A DNA stretch of 42,029 nucleotides from Pseudomonadota bacterium (GCA_018242445.1 JAFEBW010000012.1:1-42029), one strand, 5' to 3'; numbered from the stretch's first letter, positions 18,030 to 26,927 are shown. Notes: a model not told the origin generated them from the letters alone. Made by a program: numbers and translations.

Positions 18030-19568
18030 ATGCGTCGATCCCTGCTGCTGCTTTCGTGCTGCGCGCTGGCCGCGTGCGCGACCACCGCGCCTGCTCCGCA
18101 ACCAGCGTCCCATCCGACCGCCGCGCGAACCGGCGTCCCTGCCGTGGATGCGCTGTACGTGCGGCTGGAAACCGATACGGCCAAGTACAACGCCGGGCTC
18201 GACCGCATCGCGCGCGGCGATGCCGATGGCGGCAGCAAGGCCATCACCGCCGCCAGCGCCGACCTGCTCAACGCCGCCGATACCTGCCAGACCACGCCTC
18301 CGTGCGACAGCGCGCGTTTCATCGCCGCCTACGACGCGCTGCTCAAGCGTCAGGCCAGCGACATCGACAACGGCGCCGGCTTTGCGGACGTGCAGGACGA
18401 CGACAATCCGCCGGGTGCCGATCTGGCGCAGGGCGGTTCGCCGGTGATCGCCAACCTGCCGGCGGCCGCGCGCCCGGTGGCTATGCTCAAGGGCCGCGAC
18501 CTGCGCGACATCATCACCCTCAACGAGCCGATGAAGGCCGCGCTGACGGAGTGGTTGACGGCCAACCGCGCCAATCTCATCACCGCATGGGAAAACTACC
18601 AGTACATGCGCCAGTTGATGTGGCCGGAATATCAGCAGGCGGGTCTGCCCGAGGCCTTGCTGTTCGGCATCATGGCGCAGGAATCCGGCGGCAAGGTGCA
18701 CGCGGTGTCGCGCTCGGGCGCAGCCGGTCCGCTGCAATTCATGCCCGCCACCGGCGCGGCCTACGGGCTGGGCGTGATCAACGGCTTCGACACCCGCTAC
18801 GACCCGACCCTGGCCACGCGCGCCAACGTGCAGTACCTCAACGCGCGCTTCGCCGAACTGGGCAACAACCTCGAATTGGCGGTGGCTGCCTACAACGGCG
18901 GCGAAGGGCGCGTGGCGCGCTTGTACAACAGCACCGGCGGCAAGGGTTTCTGGGATCCGCAGGTGTACAGCCAGTTGCCGCCGGAAACCCGCGACTACGT
19001 GCCGCGCGTGCTGGCTGCGGCATGGCTGTTCCTGAATCCGAAGGAATACGGCCTGCGCTTCCCGCGCGTGAACGCCGGCGAGCCGCAGATGCTCACCCTG
19101 CAGAAGGACACCTCGATCAACGAGCTGACGATGTGCCTGGGCAACGCCGGAGTGCGCGACGGCTGGTTCCGCGCGCTGCGCAACCTCAACCCGCGCTACG
19201 ACCCGCGCGATCCGATCGTCGCCGGCACCGTGTTGCGCGTGCCGCCCTACGTGGTGCATCTGTACAAGGAAGAATGCATCGACAACCCCACGCGCGCGCA
19301 GATGGCCGCCGATCTGGCCGCCGCACGCAAGCCCGTGGTGGTGGCGGCATCGCCTTCGCCGGCAGCCGATCCTGCGCCTGCGGCGGCCACGTCGGATCGC
19401 CAGCAGTCCAGCTACACCTATGTCACCGGGCGCGGCGAAACCATCGCCAGCATCGCCGACCGCAAGGATTGCGACACCCGCGAGCTGGCGCGGATCAACC
19501 ACGTCCGCGCCGAGCAGCGCCTGCCCAAGGGGCACAAGCTGAAGATGGTGGGTTGCTATCGCAGGTAG
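18030..19568 (+). CDS. mltD: Membrane-bound lytic murein transglycosylase D-type, with LysM
   Basis: This 512-residue lipoprotein has a lipobox LAAC (Cys16) at the chosen start MRRSLLLLSC; an earlier in-frame ATG (17985) would bury the signal peptide. The SLT catalytic domain (about 185-340) shows LFGIMAQESGGK with catalytic Glu218, SGAAGPLQFMPATG, and AVAAYNGGEGRV. A C-terminal LysM peptidoglycan-binding repeat (YVTGRGETIASIADRKDC to LPKGHKLKM) is present. It cleaves the MurNAc-GlcNAc bond forming 1,6-anhydroMurNAc, substrate for the recycling route to which amgK and murU belong. A 7-base-pair hairpin lies about 60 bases downstream. Confidence 0.9.
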   Translation: MRRSLLLLSCCALAACATTAPAPQPASHPTAARTGVPAVDALYVRLETDTAKYNAGLDRIARGDADGGSKAITAASADLLNAADTCQTTPPCDSARFIAAYDALLKRQASDIDNGAGFADVQDDDNPPGADLAQGGSPVIANLPAAARPVAMLKGRDLRDIITLNEPMKAALTEWLTANRANLITAWENYQYMRQLMWPEYQQAGLPEALLFGIMAQESGGKVHAVSRSGAAGPLQFMPATGAAYGLGVINGFDTRYDPTLATRANVQYLNARFAELGNNLELAVAAYNGGEGRVARLYNSTGGKGFWDPQVYSQLPPETRDYVPRVLAAAWLFLNPKEYGLRFPRVNAGEPQMLTLQKDTSINELTMCLGNAGVRDGWFRALRNLNPRYDPRDPIVAGTVLRVPPYVVHLYKEECIDNPTRAQMAADLAAARKPVVVAASPSPAADPAPAAATSDRQQSSYTYVTGRGETIASIADRKDCDTRELARINHVRAEQRLPKGHKLKMVGCYRR

Positions 19569-19624
19569 GGCGAAGGACGCATGCACGGCGGCGCGCGGGC
19601 GCTGCCCATGCAGGATCGAAAGGC

Positions 19625-19645
19625 GGGCCGGCGAAGAACCGGCCC
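19625..19645 (+). terminator. Hairpin after mltD, possible terminator
   Basis: GGGCCGG-CGAAGAA-CCGGCCC forms a perfect 7-base-pair G/C stem with a 7-base loop, followed by CTTCCCG rather than a real T-run. It sits between mltD and the HEAT-repeat gene. It is stable enough to pause polymerase but a weak match to an intrinsic terminator. Confidence 0.4.
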
Positions 19646-19769
19646 CTTCCCGGGCGACTTCCCGCGGCGTTTGGCGGGTTGGATCGAACCATCGTCGGCA
19701 TGCCTTGTCGAAGCGTGTCGCCACCCGCTGCGGACGCAAGCCAGCGCCACCTTTCCCTTCGAGCCAGCC

Positions 19770-20708
19770 GTGCCCAATCCGTCCAGCCTGCGCATCGTCG
19801 TGTCGTCGTTCGCCCTGGGGCTGTTGTTCGGCGTCCCGTTGGCCCGAGCGGCACCGCCTGCCCAGCCCGATCCAGCCTCGACGTTGACGTCGGAGGCCGT
19901 CGTCGCGCAATCGAGGAAGATCCTCGATTCGGCGCTGACCGCGCGCAATCCCGATACCCGCAAACTGGCGGTGGAAGCGCTCGGCCTGATCGGCCCGCGT
20001 GAGCCCTACCTGAGCCGGTTGATGACGATGACCGGCGATGCGGACGTGGACGTGCGCGTGGCCGCGATCGCCAGTCTCGAGGATCTGCGCGACCCGCGCG
20101 TGTTGCCGGCGATCCGCCGCGCCTACGACGACCCGGTGCCGGAGGTGAGCTTCGCCGCGGCCAAGGCATTGAATGCGATGGGCGATCAGGTCGGGCGCGA
20201 TGCCTTGATCACCGTGCTGGCCGGCAGCGACGCGGCGGCGTCGGGCTATGCCACGACCAAGGGGCGCGGCCTGGCGCGCATCTTCTACACGCCCAAGGCG
20301 GCATTGCCCCTGCTGCTGGCGCGCACGATCGGGATGGCGCACGTGGCCGGTCTCGGCGCGGGCATCGCTTCGCTGCAAGGCTTGCTGACCGACGAAAACG
20401 TGCCCGGCCGCGCCGCGGCGGCGCTGCTGCTGGGCAACGACAGGGATCCGCGCGTGGTGCCGGCGCTTGCCTCCGCGCTGGACGACAAGGATCCGCGCGT
20501 GCGCGCGGCCGCTGTGCATGCGATCGCGCTGCGCGACGACCCCAGGCTCGAACACCTGATCGTGCCGATGCTGGACGACCGCAAGGACGACGTGCGCATC
20601 CGCGCCGCGGCCGGTTGCCTGCGCCTGGAGTTGCTCGGCGGCGAGGGCAAGCCGATCCCGCGCACGCCGGCGCATGCGCCGGCTGCGCATCACCCGCGAA
20701 CGCGTTGA
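19770..20708 (+). CDS. HEAT-repeat protein, probably exported
   Basis: The frame is open from 19581, but the GTG at 19770, with GAG just upstream, starts a good signal peptide (RIVVSSFALGLLFGVPLARAA), giving 312 residues. The mature part is built of HEAT/PBS-lyase-like helical repeats of about 30 residues, e.g. NPDTRKLAVEALGLIGPRE, DVDVRVAAIASLEDLRDPRV, DPRVVPALASALDDKDPRVRAA-type units and DDVRIRAAAGCLRLE. Such superhelical proteins usually act as binding scaffolds. No enzymatic motif is seen and the partner is unknown. It converges on the SH3/proline-repeat gene 58 bases away. The start is the main uncertainty. Confidence 0.75.
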   Translation: MPNPSSLRIVVSSFALGLLFGVPLARAAPPAQPDPASTLTSEAVVAQSRKILDSALTARNPDTRKLAVEALGLIGPREPYLSRLMTMTGDADVDVRVAAIASLEDLRDPRVLPAIRRAYDDPVPEVSFAAAKALNAMGDQVGRDALITVLAGSDAAASGYATTKGRGLARIFYTPKAALPLLLARTIGMAHVAGLGAGIASLQGLLTDENVPGRAAAALLLGNDRDPRVVPALASALDDKDPRVRAAAVHAIALRDDPRLEHLIVPMLDDRKDDVRIRAAAGCLRLELLGGEGKPIPRTPAHAPAAHHPRTR

Positions 20709-20766
20709 TCCGACGCGGGAAGGCTTGGCGTTTTACCGCGATCCATCCGCGCTTGCCCGGATGCGA

Positions 20767-21618
20767 TCAATGCCGGTGATGACCGCCCCCACCCGAGCGT
20801 GGCGCTGCGGGGCGTGGAGCACGAGGAGCTGCCGGTGGGCGCTGCGTCGATGCGACCCGCATGCGCGGGCCGGGGATCGGCTGCGGCAAGGGCACGACCC
20901 GCGGCGGCGGATTGAAGACCGGCTGTGGCGGCGGCACGTCGCGCGGCGGCGGGTTGAAGATCGGCTGCGGCGGCGGAATGTCGTGCGGCGGCGGATTGGG
21001 TATCGGATGCGGTGGCGGAATGTCGCGCGGCGGCGGGTTGAAGATCGGCTGCGGCGGCGGAATGTCGCGCGGCGGCGGATTGGGTATCGGATGCGGCGGC
21101 GGAATGTCGCGCGGCGGCGGATTGGGTATCGGATGCGGCGGCGGAATGTCGCGCGGCGGCGGGTTGAAGATCGGGTGTGGCAGCGGCACGACGCGCGGCG
21201 GCATCGGCGGTCGGTAGGGTGGGGCCCACTGGTACCACGTCCAGCGCTGCACGAAGAACGGGTAGCCGCTGTAGTAGGCATTCCAGTAGGGCTGGATGGC
21301 GAACACCACGATCGGCACGCCGTAGTCGTAACCGACATTCGGCAAGGGCGCCATCTGGTCGCCGTCGTCCAATTGCAGCGCATTGCCGGGCACCCAGCCA
21401 CGCTCGCCATCGGCGATCACGTCGCACCAGTAGTAGCCATCGGTGCAGCCTTGCACGTCCACCTCGTCGCCCGACAGCAAATCGTCCAGCAGCGGGTAGC
21501 CTTGATCCGGCCCGGCCATCAGCTCGGTGTCCTGCACGAGGTAGGCGGGCGATGCCTGCGCCATGCCGGTCAAGGACAGGGCGCTGGCTGCGGCGAGGGT
21601 CAGGATGAGGGTTTTCAT
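20767..21618 (-). CDS. Secreted SH3-domain protein with tandem proline-rich repeats
   Basis: This 283-residue protein starts at MKTLILTLAAASALSLTG with a signal peptide cut near AQA-SP (23). A bacterial SH3-like domain follows (about 25-85: AYLVQDTELMAGPDQGYP ... GERGWVPGNAL), then an aromatic linker (YWNAYYSGYPFFVQRWTWYQW), then nearly eight units of a 14-residue repeat RDIPPPHPIPNPPP (142-251), and a basic Pro/Ala tail ending HHRH. SH3-type domains of this kind often bind peptidoglycan; the proline repeat would form an extended polyproline rod. No function is known to me. The high-GC antisense frames over the repeat are shadows. Confidence 0.78.
   Translation of the reverse strand: MKTLILTLAAASALSLTGMAQASPAYLVQDTELMAGPDQGYPLLDDLLSGDEVDVQGCTDGYYWCDVIADGERGWVPGNALQLDDGDQMAPLPNVGYDYGVPIVVFAIQPYWNAYYSGYPFFVQRWTWYQWAPPYRPPMPPRVVPLPHPIFNPPPRDIPPPHPIPNPPPRDIPPPHPIPNPPPRDIPPPQPIFNPPPRDIPPPHPIPNPPPHDIPPPQPIFNPPPRDVPPPQPVFNPPPRVVPLPQPIPGPRMRVASTQRPPAAPRAPRPAAPRSGGGGHHRH
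20866..21195 (-). repeat. Tandem 42-base repeat inside the proline-rich gene, about 7.9 copies
   Basis: On the plus strand the unit reads GGCGGCGGAATGTCGCGCGG plus about 22 bases with minor variants (GGGTTGAAGATCGGCTGCGG or GGATTGGGTATCGGATGCGG). It encodes 14 residues on the minus strand. Two alternating versions (ending PIPNPPP and PIFNPPP) suggest duplication of multi-unit blocks. Copies in the middle are nearly identical; the outer ones have diverged (RVVPLP at both ends). Confidence 0.9.
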
Positions 21619-21837
21619 GGCAGCGGTTGCCGGCATTCCGGAAGTGGGCGACCCGGTCGCGGGGCGTGTGCTCACGGATACGGCAAGGCATGGCCGCGTA
21701 CAAGCACCGCCGCCATAACGGTTCATCGCCCGTATGGATGACAGGCGGCCGCCGTTCAGGTGGTTCCCTGCGGGCTGAATGCCGCGGGCCATGAGGTCAA
21801 CCGGCGCACGGGTGCGGCGCACGCCGGGTTGGATGGA

Positions 21838-23919
21838 TCACCAGATCCGCACCCGGTCCGCCGGCGCGACGTACAGCTTCTCGCCGGGTTTGACATCGAA
21901 GGCGGCATACCACGCATCGATGTTGCGCACCACGCCGTTGACGCGGAACTGCCGCGGCGAGTGCGGGTCGCTGGCCACCTGTCGGCGGATCGCGTCCTCG
22001 CGCAGCTTGCCGCGCCAGGCCTGCGCCCAGCCGAGGAACACGCGCTGGTCGCCGGTCAGGCCGCCCAGCACCGGCGCGGGCTGGCCGTGCAGGGAGGCGT
22101 GGTATGCATCTAGGGCGAGGGTGAGGCCGCCGAGGTCGGCGATGTTCTCGCCCATCGTCAGATCGCCATTGACGTGCACGCCGGGCAGCGGCTGGAACGC
22201 CGAATACTGCGCGCCGAGGCGCTTGGCGCGTTCCTCGAAGCGTTTGGCGTCCTGCGCCGTCCACCAGTCGCGCAGCGCGCCGGCGGCGTCGATCTTGCGG
22301 CCCTCGTCGTCGAAGCCATGGGTGAGCTCGTGGCCGATCACGCCGCCGATTGCGCCGTAGTTGATCGCATCGTCGGCGTTGGCGTCGAAGATCGGCGGTT
22401 GCAGGATGCCGGCGGGGAACACGATGTCGCGCAGCGAACCGTTGTAGGCATCGTTGGTCTGCGGGGTCATCGACCACGCGCTGCGATCCACCGGGCCGGG
22501 CAGGCGGGCCGCCTGGAAGGCCCAGTCCGCCGCACCGGCGCGCAACACGTTGCCGACGAGGTCGTCGTCGCGCACGACCACGTTCGAGTAATCGCGCGGA
22601 TGGTCGGGATAGCCGACCTTGATGGTGTAGGTGTCGAGTTTTTTCAGCGCCTGCGCGCGGGTGGCATCGCCCATCCAGTCCAGATGCTCGATGCGCGCGC
22701 GATAGGCCGCCTTGACGTTGGCGACCAAGGCCTCGATCTTGGCCTTGGACGAAGGCGGGAAGTATTGGGCGGTGTACAACTGCCCGACCGCCCAGTTGAG
22801 GTTGCCGAAGCAGTCCACGCGGTCGGCGAAGCCGCAGTCGCCGCCAGACACCGCGCGAATGCCGCGCTTCCAGCGCGCGGCCTGTTCGGGCTGGCCGGAC
22901 AGCGTCTTGTCGTGCATCTGGAAATACGCGTCCGCATACGGTTTGGACAGGTAGAACGCGGTGTTGTCGAGGATGTGCGCGGCCTGCCAGGCCTTGATCG
23001 TGGCGATGGGCGTGGCCGCATACAGCGCGGCCAGCTTCGGGAACGCGGACTTCTCGCCGACCACGATCCGCTGCACGTCGCCCAATCCGGCTTCGGCGAG
23101 GTAGCGCCGCCACGCGAAGCCCGGCGTGAGCTTCTCCAACTCGGCAATCGTCATCGGGTTGTACACCGCCACCGGATCGCGTTGTTGCACGTTCGTCCAG
23201 CTCGCCTGCGCGACCTGCGTCTCGAAGGCGACCACGGCCTTGGCGGCGGCCTGCGGATCTTGCCAGCCCGACAGCGCGAGCAGCTTGCCGAGATAGGCCT
23301 CGTAGGCGGCTTTCTGCGCGGCGAACTCGGGTTTGAGGTAGTAATCGCGGTCGGGCAGGCCGAGACCGGCTTGTCCGGCATACAACGCATAGCGCGACGG
23401 GTCTTTCAGATCGACGTCGATGCCGATGCCGAACAGCGCGCCCTCGAAGTCGCGGTTGCTGCGCCCCATCAAGGCGGCCAGGTCGTCGCGGGTCTTCGCC
23501 GCGCGCACGGCGTCGAGCTGCGGGGCGAGGGGCTTGTCGCCCAGCGCCTCAATGCGCGCATCGTCCATGAAGGAGGCGAAGAACGCGCCGACCTTGCCAT
23601 CCAGCGTGGCGGGCTGGTGCGCCACATGGGTGGCGGCGGCGAGCATGATCGCGTGCAGGCGCTGTTCGATGGCATCGGTCATCGCCAGCCGCAACGACAC
23701 CGCCGGCTTGTCGGCGGGGATCGGCGTGTGGTCGAGCCAATGGCCGTTGGCGTAGCGGAAGAAGTCGTCGCCGGGCCTGGTCGATGAATCCATCCCGGTC
23801 GTGTCCAGCCCGAACGTGCCGTACTGCGGCTTGCCCGCAGCGTTGCCGTTGTCCGCGGCATGGGCGCTGCCGGCGAGCAGGGCGGCGGTGCACAGCATGG
23901 CGAGCAGGCGAGCGTTCAT
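21838..23919 (-). CDS. M13-family zinc endopeptidase (PepO / neprilysin-like)
   Basis: This 693-residue metallopeptidase begins MNARLLAMLCTAALLAGSAH with a signal peptide cleaved near residue 22, so it is periplasmic or secreted. The zinc motif is VIGHELTHGF (HELTH at 530-534, catalytic Glu531) and the third ligand is Glu591 in GENIADLGGL. FFRYANGHWLDHTPIPADKP near the N-terminus and the NAYNGSLRDIVFPAGILQPP motif before the active site are standard. The length is that of the full two-domain family. It presumably degrades peptides of up to about 40 residues. It lies upstream of the proline-repeat gene on the same strand, separated by 219 bases. Confidence 0.93.
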   Translation of the reverse strand: MNARLLAMLCTAALLAGSAHAADNGNAAGKPQYGTFGLDTTGMDSSTRPGDDFFRYANGHWLDHTPIPADKPAVSLRLAMTDAIEQRLHAIMLAAATHVAHQPATLDGKVGAFFASFMDDARIEALGDKPLAPQLDAVRAAKTRDDLAALMGRSNRDFEGALFGIGIDVDLKDPSRYALYAGQAGLGLPDRDYYLKPEFAAQKAAYEAYLGKLLALSGWQDPQAAAKAVVAFETQVAQASWTNVQQRDPVAVYNPMTIAELEKLTPGFAWRRYLAEAGLGDVQRIVVGEKSAFPKLAALYAATPIATIKAWQAAHILDNTAFYLSKPYADAYFQMHDKTLSGQPEQAARWKRGIRAVSGGDCGFADRVDCFGNLNWAVGQLYTAQYFPPSSKAKIEALVANVKAAYRARIEHLDWMGDATRAQALKKLDTYTIKVGYPDHPRDYSNVVVRDDDLVGNVLRAGAADWAFQAARLPGPVDRSAWSMTPQTNDAYNGSLRDIVFPAGILQPPIFDANADDAINYGAIGGVIGHELTHGFDDEGRKIDAAGALRDWWTAQDAKRFEERAKRLGAQYSAFQPLPGVHVNGDLTMGENIADLGGLTLALDAYHASLHGQPAPVLGGLTGDQRVFLGWAQAWRGKLREDAIRRQVASDPHSPRQFRVNGVVRNIDAWYAAFDVKPGEKLYVAPADRVRIW

Positions 23920-24002
23920 GGGTGTCTCCATGGCGGGCGAGGGAGCATCCTCGCACACTGCCGGCATGGGCAGGCGTGCCGGAAGTCAGGCGCTGCGCGG
24001 GC

Positions 24003-25367
24003 TCATGCCGAAGCGCTCGCCGACGTCATCACCAGCCTCTTGCGCATCTGCCCGCGCAGCAGCCACAGGCTGGTGATGGCCTGCACGGTCACGGTGGCGA
24101 CCGACAGGTACCACAGGTGATGGAGCTGGAACCACGGCATCGTGGACACGATCAATCCGGGGATGGCGAAGGTGAGCAGCCGCGAGCCGCTGCTGAGCAG
24201 GGAAGGCACGGTGTTGCCCAGCGCCTGGAAGATGCCCGAGCAGGTGAAGATCAGCCCGGAGGCGACGAAATTCCACGAGATGATGCGCAGAAATTCTGCG
24301 GCGACCGCCAGCGAATCGGCATCGTTGCCGTGGCCGAACGGACGCACCAGCGCGTCGGGCCGCCACTGGCAGAACAAGGTCAGCGCCAGCATCGCCACGC
24401 AACTGGCCAGCGCGGCGTGGCGGAAGGTGGCGCGCACCCGGTCGTGCAGGCGCGCGCCCATGTTCTGCCCGGCGATCGGCGCGACCGCGAAGGCGATCGC
24501 CATCGCCGGCAGGAACACCGCCTGCATCACCCGCGAGCCGATGCCGTAGCCGGCCTGCGCGGCGGCGCCGAAGTGGCGGATGATGAAATACACCACGCCG
24601 ATGTAGACGAACATCAGGGCGAATTCGCCGCCGGCCGGCAGGCCGATCGACAGGATGCGCTTCCACGTGTCGATGCGCGCATGCATTTGCGCGCGCGCGA
24701 AGCCGACGTAGGTTTCCAGCTTCACGAAATACGCCAGCAAGATCAGCGTGCCGGCGGCCACCGCCAGCGTGGTCGCCAGCCCGGCACCCATCACCCCGAG
24801 CGGGTGGCCGGTGCCCCAGCCGGCGATCAGGATCGGCGCGAGCACCGCGTTGATCACCACGGTGGCCATCTGCACGATCATGCCCGGCATCGCCAGCCCC
24901 GTGCCGCGCAGGGCCGAGGCCATCGCCACGATGGCGAATTGCAGCGCCAGCCCGGGCAGGTACCACAGCAGATAAGCGTTGCCGGCCTGCGCGGTGGCCG
25001 CGTCCGCGCCCAGCCCGCGGGTGTACGGGCCGGCCAGACCGTAACCGGCGAGCAGGGTGATCGCCGCGCACAGCGCCGCCAGCAGCAGGCTCTGGTTGAA
25101 CACGAGGTTGGCATCGGCCTGATCCTTGCGCCCGGCCGCCTGCGCGATCAGGGTGGTGGTGCCGATGCCCAGCACCTGGGTCAGCGCCATCACGATGAAG
25201 GACAGGTTGCCGGCCGCGCTCACCCCGGCGATGGCGGCATCGCCGATGCGGCTGACGAAGTACAGGTCGATCAGCAGGTACGCGGTCTGGAACAGCATGC
25301 CCATCGCGATCGGCATGGCCATGCGCGCCAGATGCCCGGGAATCGGGCCGGTGGTGAGATCGCGCAT
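24003..25367 (-). CDS. MATE-family multidrug/toxic-compound exporter
   Basis: This 454-residue protein has twelve predicted hydrophobic helices in two homologous halves. It begins MRDLTTGPIPGHLARMAMPI, continues with FQTAYLLIDLYFVSRIGDAAIAG (the classic MATE TM1-TM2 pattern), and shows GIGTTTLIAQAAGRKD and later GIGSRVMQAVFLPAMAIAFAVAPIAGQNMGAR in the second half. These drug/sodium or proton antiporters export cationic compounds. A GTG ten codons upstream (25397) is an alternative start; neither has a convincing ribosome site. It is transcribed divergently from the small lytic transglycosylase gene. Confidence 0.92.
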   Translation of the reverse strand: MRDLTTGPIPGHLARMAMPIAMGMLFQTAYLLIDLYFVSRIGDAAIAGVSAAGNLSFIVMALTQVLGIGTTTLIAQAAGRKDQADANLVFNQSLLLAALCAAITLLAGYGLAGPYTRGLGADAATAQAGNAYLLWYLPGLALQFAIVAMASALRGTGLAMPGMIVQMATVVINAVLAPILIAGWGTGHPLGVMGAGLATTLAVAAGTLILLAYFVKLETYVGFARAQMHARIDTWKRILSIGLPAGGEFALMFVYIGVVYFIIRHFGAAAQAGYGIGSRVMQAVFLPAMAIAFAVAPIAGQNMGARLHDRVRATFRHAALASCVAMLALTLFCQWRPDALVRPFGHGNDADSLAVAAEFLRIISWNFVASGLIFTCSGIFQALGNTVPSLLSSGSRLLTFAIPGLIVSTMPWFQLHHLWYLSVATVTVQAITSLWLLRGQMRKRLVMTSASASA

Positions 25368-25496
25368 GGGGTGGTCGCCGACGTGGGGATGGCGCACGGT
25401 AAAGACATTCCCGAGTCCGCGCCAGTGACGCCTGTCACCGGGCAGGGCATGACCTTCGGCGCAGGCGCGCGCACCCGCCGCCTGCCATCATGGCGC

Positions 25497-26285
25497 ATGG
25501 ATTCGCGATGGCCGCTCGGGATCGTGCTGACGGCGCTGGCGCTGGCATGCGCCCAGCCGGCGCCCGCGCGCACGGTGTACCGCTGCCTGCGCGACGGCAC
25601 CATCAGCCTGTCCACCGCGCCCGAGCCCGGCTCGCAATGCGACGCCAAACAGGTAGCCGACGATGCCGCCAAGCTGCCCAACCTGTGGGGTATGAACGGC
25701 GTGCAAAGCGGGGCGATCTACCAGCGTTTGCAAGATGGTGTGATGGTGTACGGCACTCGCGCATTGCCCGGGTCCACCCGGTTGATGGCTTTTTCCGTGA
25801 CCCCGCCCGATTCGCCCGCGCATGCGGGGCTGGGCGTGGTCGGCACGCCGCGCATCGATGTGCATGCCGCCGACTTCCTTGCCGCTGCGCGCGCCAATGG
25901 CATCGACGATGCGTGGCTGCGCGCGGTGGCGCATGCCGAGAGCGGGATGCAGGCCGACGCCGTCTCGCCCAAGGGCGCGCAGGGCATCATGCAGTTGATG
26001 CCGCAGACCGCGGCCACCTACCGGGTGGCTGATGCGTTTTCGGCGGTGCAATCCATCCGTGGCGGCGCGCGTTACCTCGGCGACTTGCTGCGGCGCTTCC
26101 ACGGCGACCGCCACCTCGCCGCGGCGGCCTACAACGCCGGCGCCGGCGCGGTGGACCATTACGGCGGGGTGCCGCCGTACGCAGAGACGCAAGCCTACGT
26201 GGACAAGGTCGATGCCCTGTACACGCTGTATCGGCAGGCGCTGGGGAGCGCCGGCGGCGGACGGGTCGCGCACGCGCGATCCTGA
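25497..26285 (+). CDS. Small soluble lytic transglycosylase (SLT domain) with N-terminal DUF4124-like segment
   Basis: This 262-residue exported protein has a signal peptide (MDSRWPLGIVLTALALACAQ), then a short TVYRCLRDGTISLSTAPEPGSQC segment typical of DUF4124-like exported proteins, then a goose-lysozyme-type SLT domain (about 125-255). The catalytic Glu148 sits in AVAHAESGMQADAVSPKGAQ, followed by GIMQLMPQTAATY and AAAYNAGAGAV. An adjacent longer frame starts far upstream in the MATE gene and is not real. It may act with MltD in peptidoglycan turnover. Such enzymes are also found with secretion systems, but none is nearby. Confidence 0.88.
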   Translation: MDSRWPLGIVLTALALACAQPAPARTVYRCLRDGTISLSTAPEPGSQCDAKQVADDAAKLPNLWGMNGVQSGAIYQRLQDGVMVYGTRALPGSTRLMAFSVTPPDSPAHAGLGVVGTPRIDVHAADFLAAARANGIDDAWLRAVAHAESGMQADAVSPKGAQGIMQLMPQTAATYRVADAFSAVQSIRGGARYLGDLLRRFHGDRHLAAAAYNAGAGAVDHYGGVPPYAETQAYVDKVDALYTLYRQALGSAGGGRVAHARS

Positions 26286-26297
26286 TTGCGGTGCAGG

Positions 26298-26588
26298 TCA
26301 GGCGATGTCCGGACGATCCTCGTTGTGGTGCCAGACGCGCAACACCACGAGCAGGCTGCCGTGCACCGCGTAACGCACGACGTAGTGGCCGGCGATGAGA
26401 TCGCGCAGGGAGTCGGGCGCGCCCTCGGTAGCGATGGCGCGCCCCATCCGCGGAAATGCGGCGAGTCGATCGATACGTTCCAGCAGATCCGCAGCCATCC
26501 GCGCTGCGGCAGACGGGTCATGGACGGCGATGAACTCACGCAACCGAACCAGATCCGCCACGGCCTCGGCGGAGTAGGCGATCCTCAT
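26298..26588 (-). CDS. ParE/RelE-family toxin
   Basis: This 96-residue protein has the ParE fold pattern: MRIAYSAEAVADLVRLREFI, a helical DLLERIDRLAAFPRMGR and the beta-strand segment HYVVRYAVHGSLLVVLRVWHH. The spacing PRMGR then V-V-R-Y is characteristic. Its start overlaps the stop of the antitoxin gene by four bases (ATGA), as in coupled toxin-antitoxin operons. Whether it poisons gyrase (ParE) or ribosomal mRNA (RelE) cannot be told; the Pro-Arg-Met-Gly-Arg pattern favours ParE. Confidence 0.85.
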   Translation of the reverse strand: MRIAYSAEAVADLVRLREFIAVHDPSAAARMAADLLERIDRLAAFPRMGRAIATEGAPDSLRDLIAGHYVVRYAVHGSLLVVLRVWHHNEDRPDIA

Positions 26589-26857
26589 TCACCTACTGCC
26601 GGTGGCGGCAATTCATCGGGGTTGCCCCAGGATGCCAGCCAGGCATGTACAGCCTGACTTGAAACGATCTTGCCGCTGGCCACCGAATCCATCGCTGCCA
26701 AGGTGTCTTGCCAGCGCGAATGATCGGTTTCCTGTCGAGCGACATACTCGCGGATGGCTTCGTTGACTAGCCAATTCCTACTGCGATGGAGTTTGACGGC
26801 GATGGCCTGAAGAGCGCTTTCCACGTCAGCTTGCAGCCTGATGCTGGTGACGCTCAT
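26585..26857 (-). CDS. Ribbon-helix-helix antitoxin
   Basis: This 90-residue partner of the ParE-like toxin starts MSVTSIRLQADVESALQAIA at 26857, with AGGA eight to nine bases upstream. The N-terminus is a ribbon-helix-helix DNA-binding motif (strand TSIRLQ, helices ESALQAIAVKL and NWLVNEAIREYVARQE). The C-terminal half should bind the toxin. It very likely represses its own operon through the perfect palindrome at 26883-26901. Confidence 0.85.
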   Translation of the reverse strand: MSVTSIRLQADVESALQAIAVKLHRSRNWLVNEAIREYVARQETDHSRWQDTLAAMDSVASGKIVSSQAVHAWLASWGNPDELPPPAVGE

Positions 26858-26882
26858 GGTCAAGATCCTGATAGGGTTTGAC

Positions 26883-26901
26883 TGCAATGTATTACATTGC
26901 A
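26883..26901 (-). promoter_or_regulatory. Palindromic operator/promoter of the RHH-ParE pair
   Basis: TGCAATGTA-T-TACATTGCA is a perfect inverted repeat with nine-base arms, 26 bases upstream of the antitoxin start. An overlapping partial repeat (TGTATT...AATACA, to 26906) gives a second half-site series. The area is AT-rich with TTGTAT and TAATAC hexamers that could be -35 and -10. Binding by the RHH antitoxin is an inference from the family habit. Confidence 0.7.
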
Positions 26902-26927
26902 ATACAACAAGCAACGTGCCAGGGTGT

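Noticed and set aside
17937..20693. 918-residue open frame on the minus strand
   Set aside because: It lies antisense to mltD and the HEAT-repeat gene, its translation is rich in His, Arg, Val and Gly without domains, and it only reflects high GC at third codon positions.
20866..21195. CRISPR array
   Set aside because: The repeats are contiguous coding units of 42 bases without unique spacers.
20861..21217. 118-residue glycine-rich frame over the tandem repeat, plus strand
   Set aside because: It is the antisense of the proline repeat; GGGMSRGGG units follow from the 42-base period and there is no start signal or signal peptide.
23784..25496. Long plus-strand frame upstream of the small lytic transglycosylase
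   Set aside because: The first 571 codons are antisense to the MATE gene; only the part from 25497 has a signal peptide and domain.
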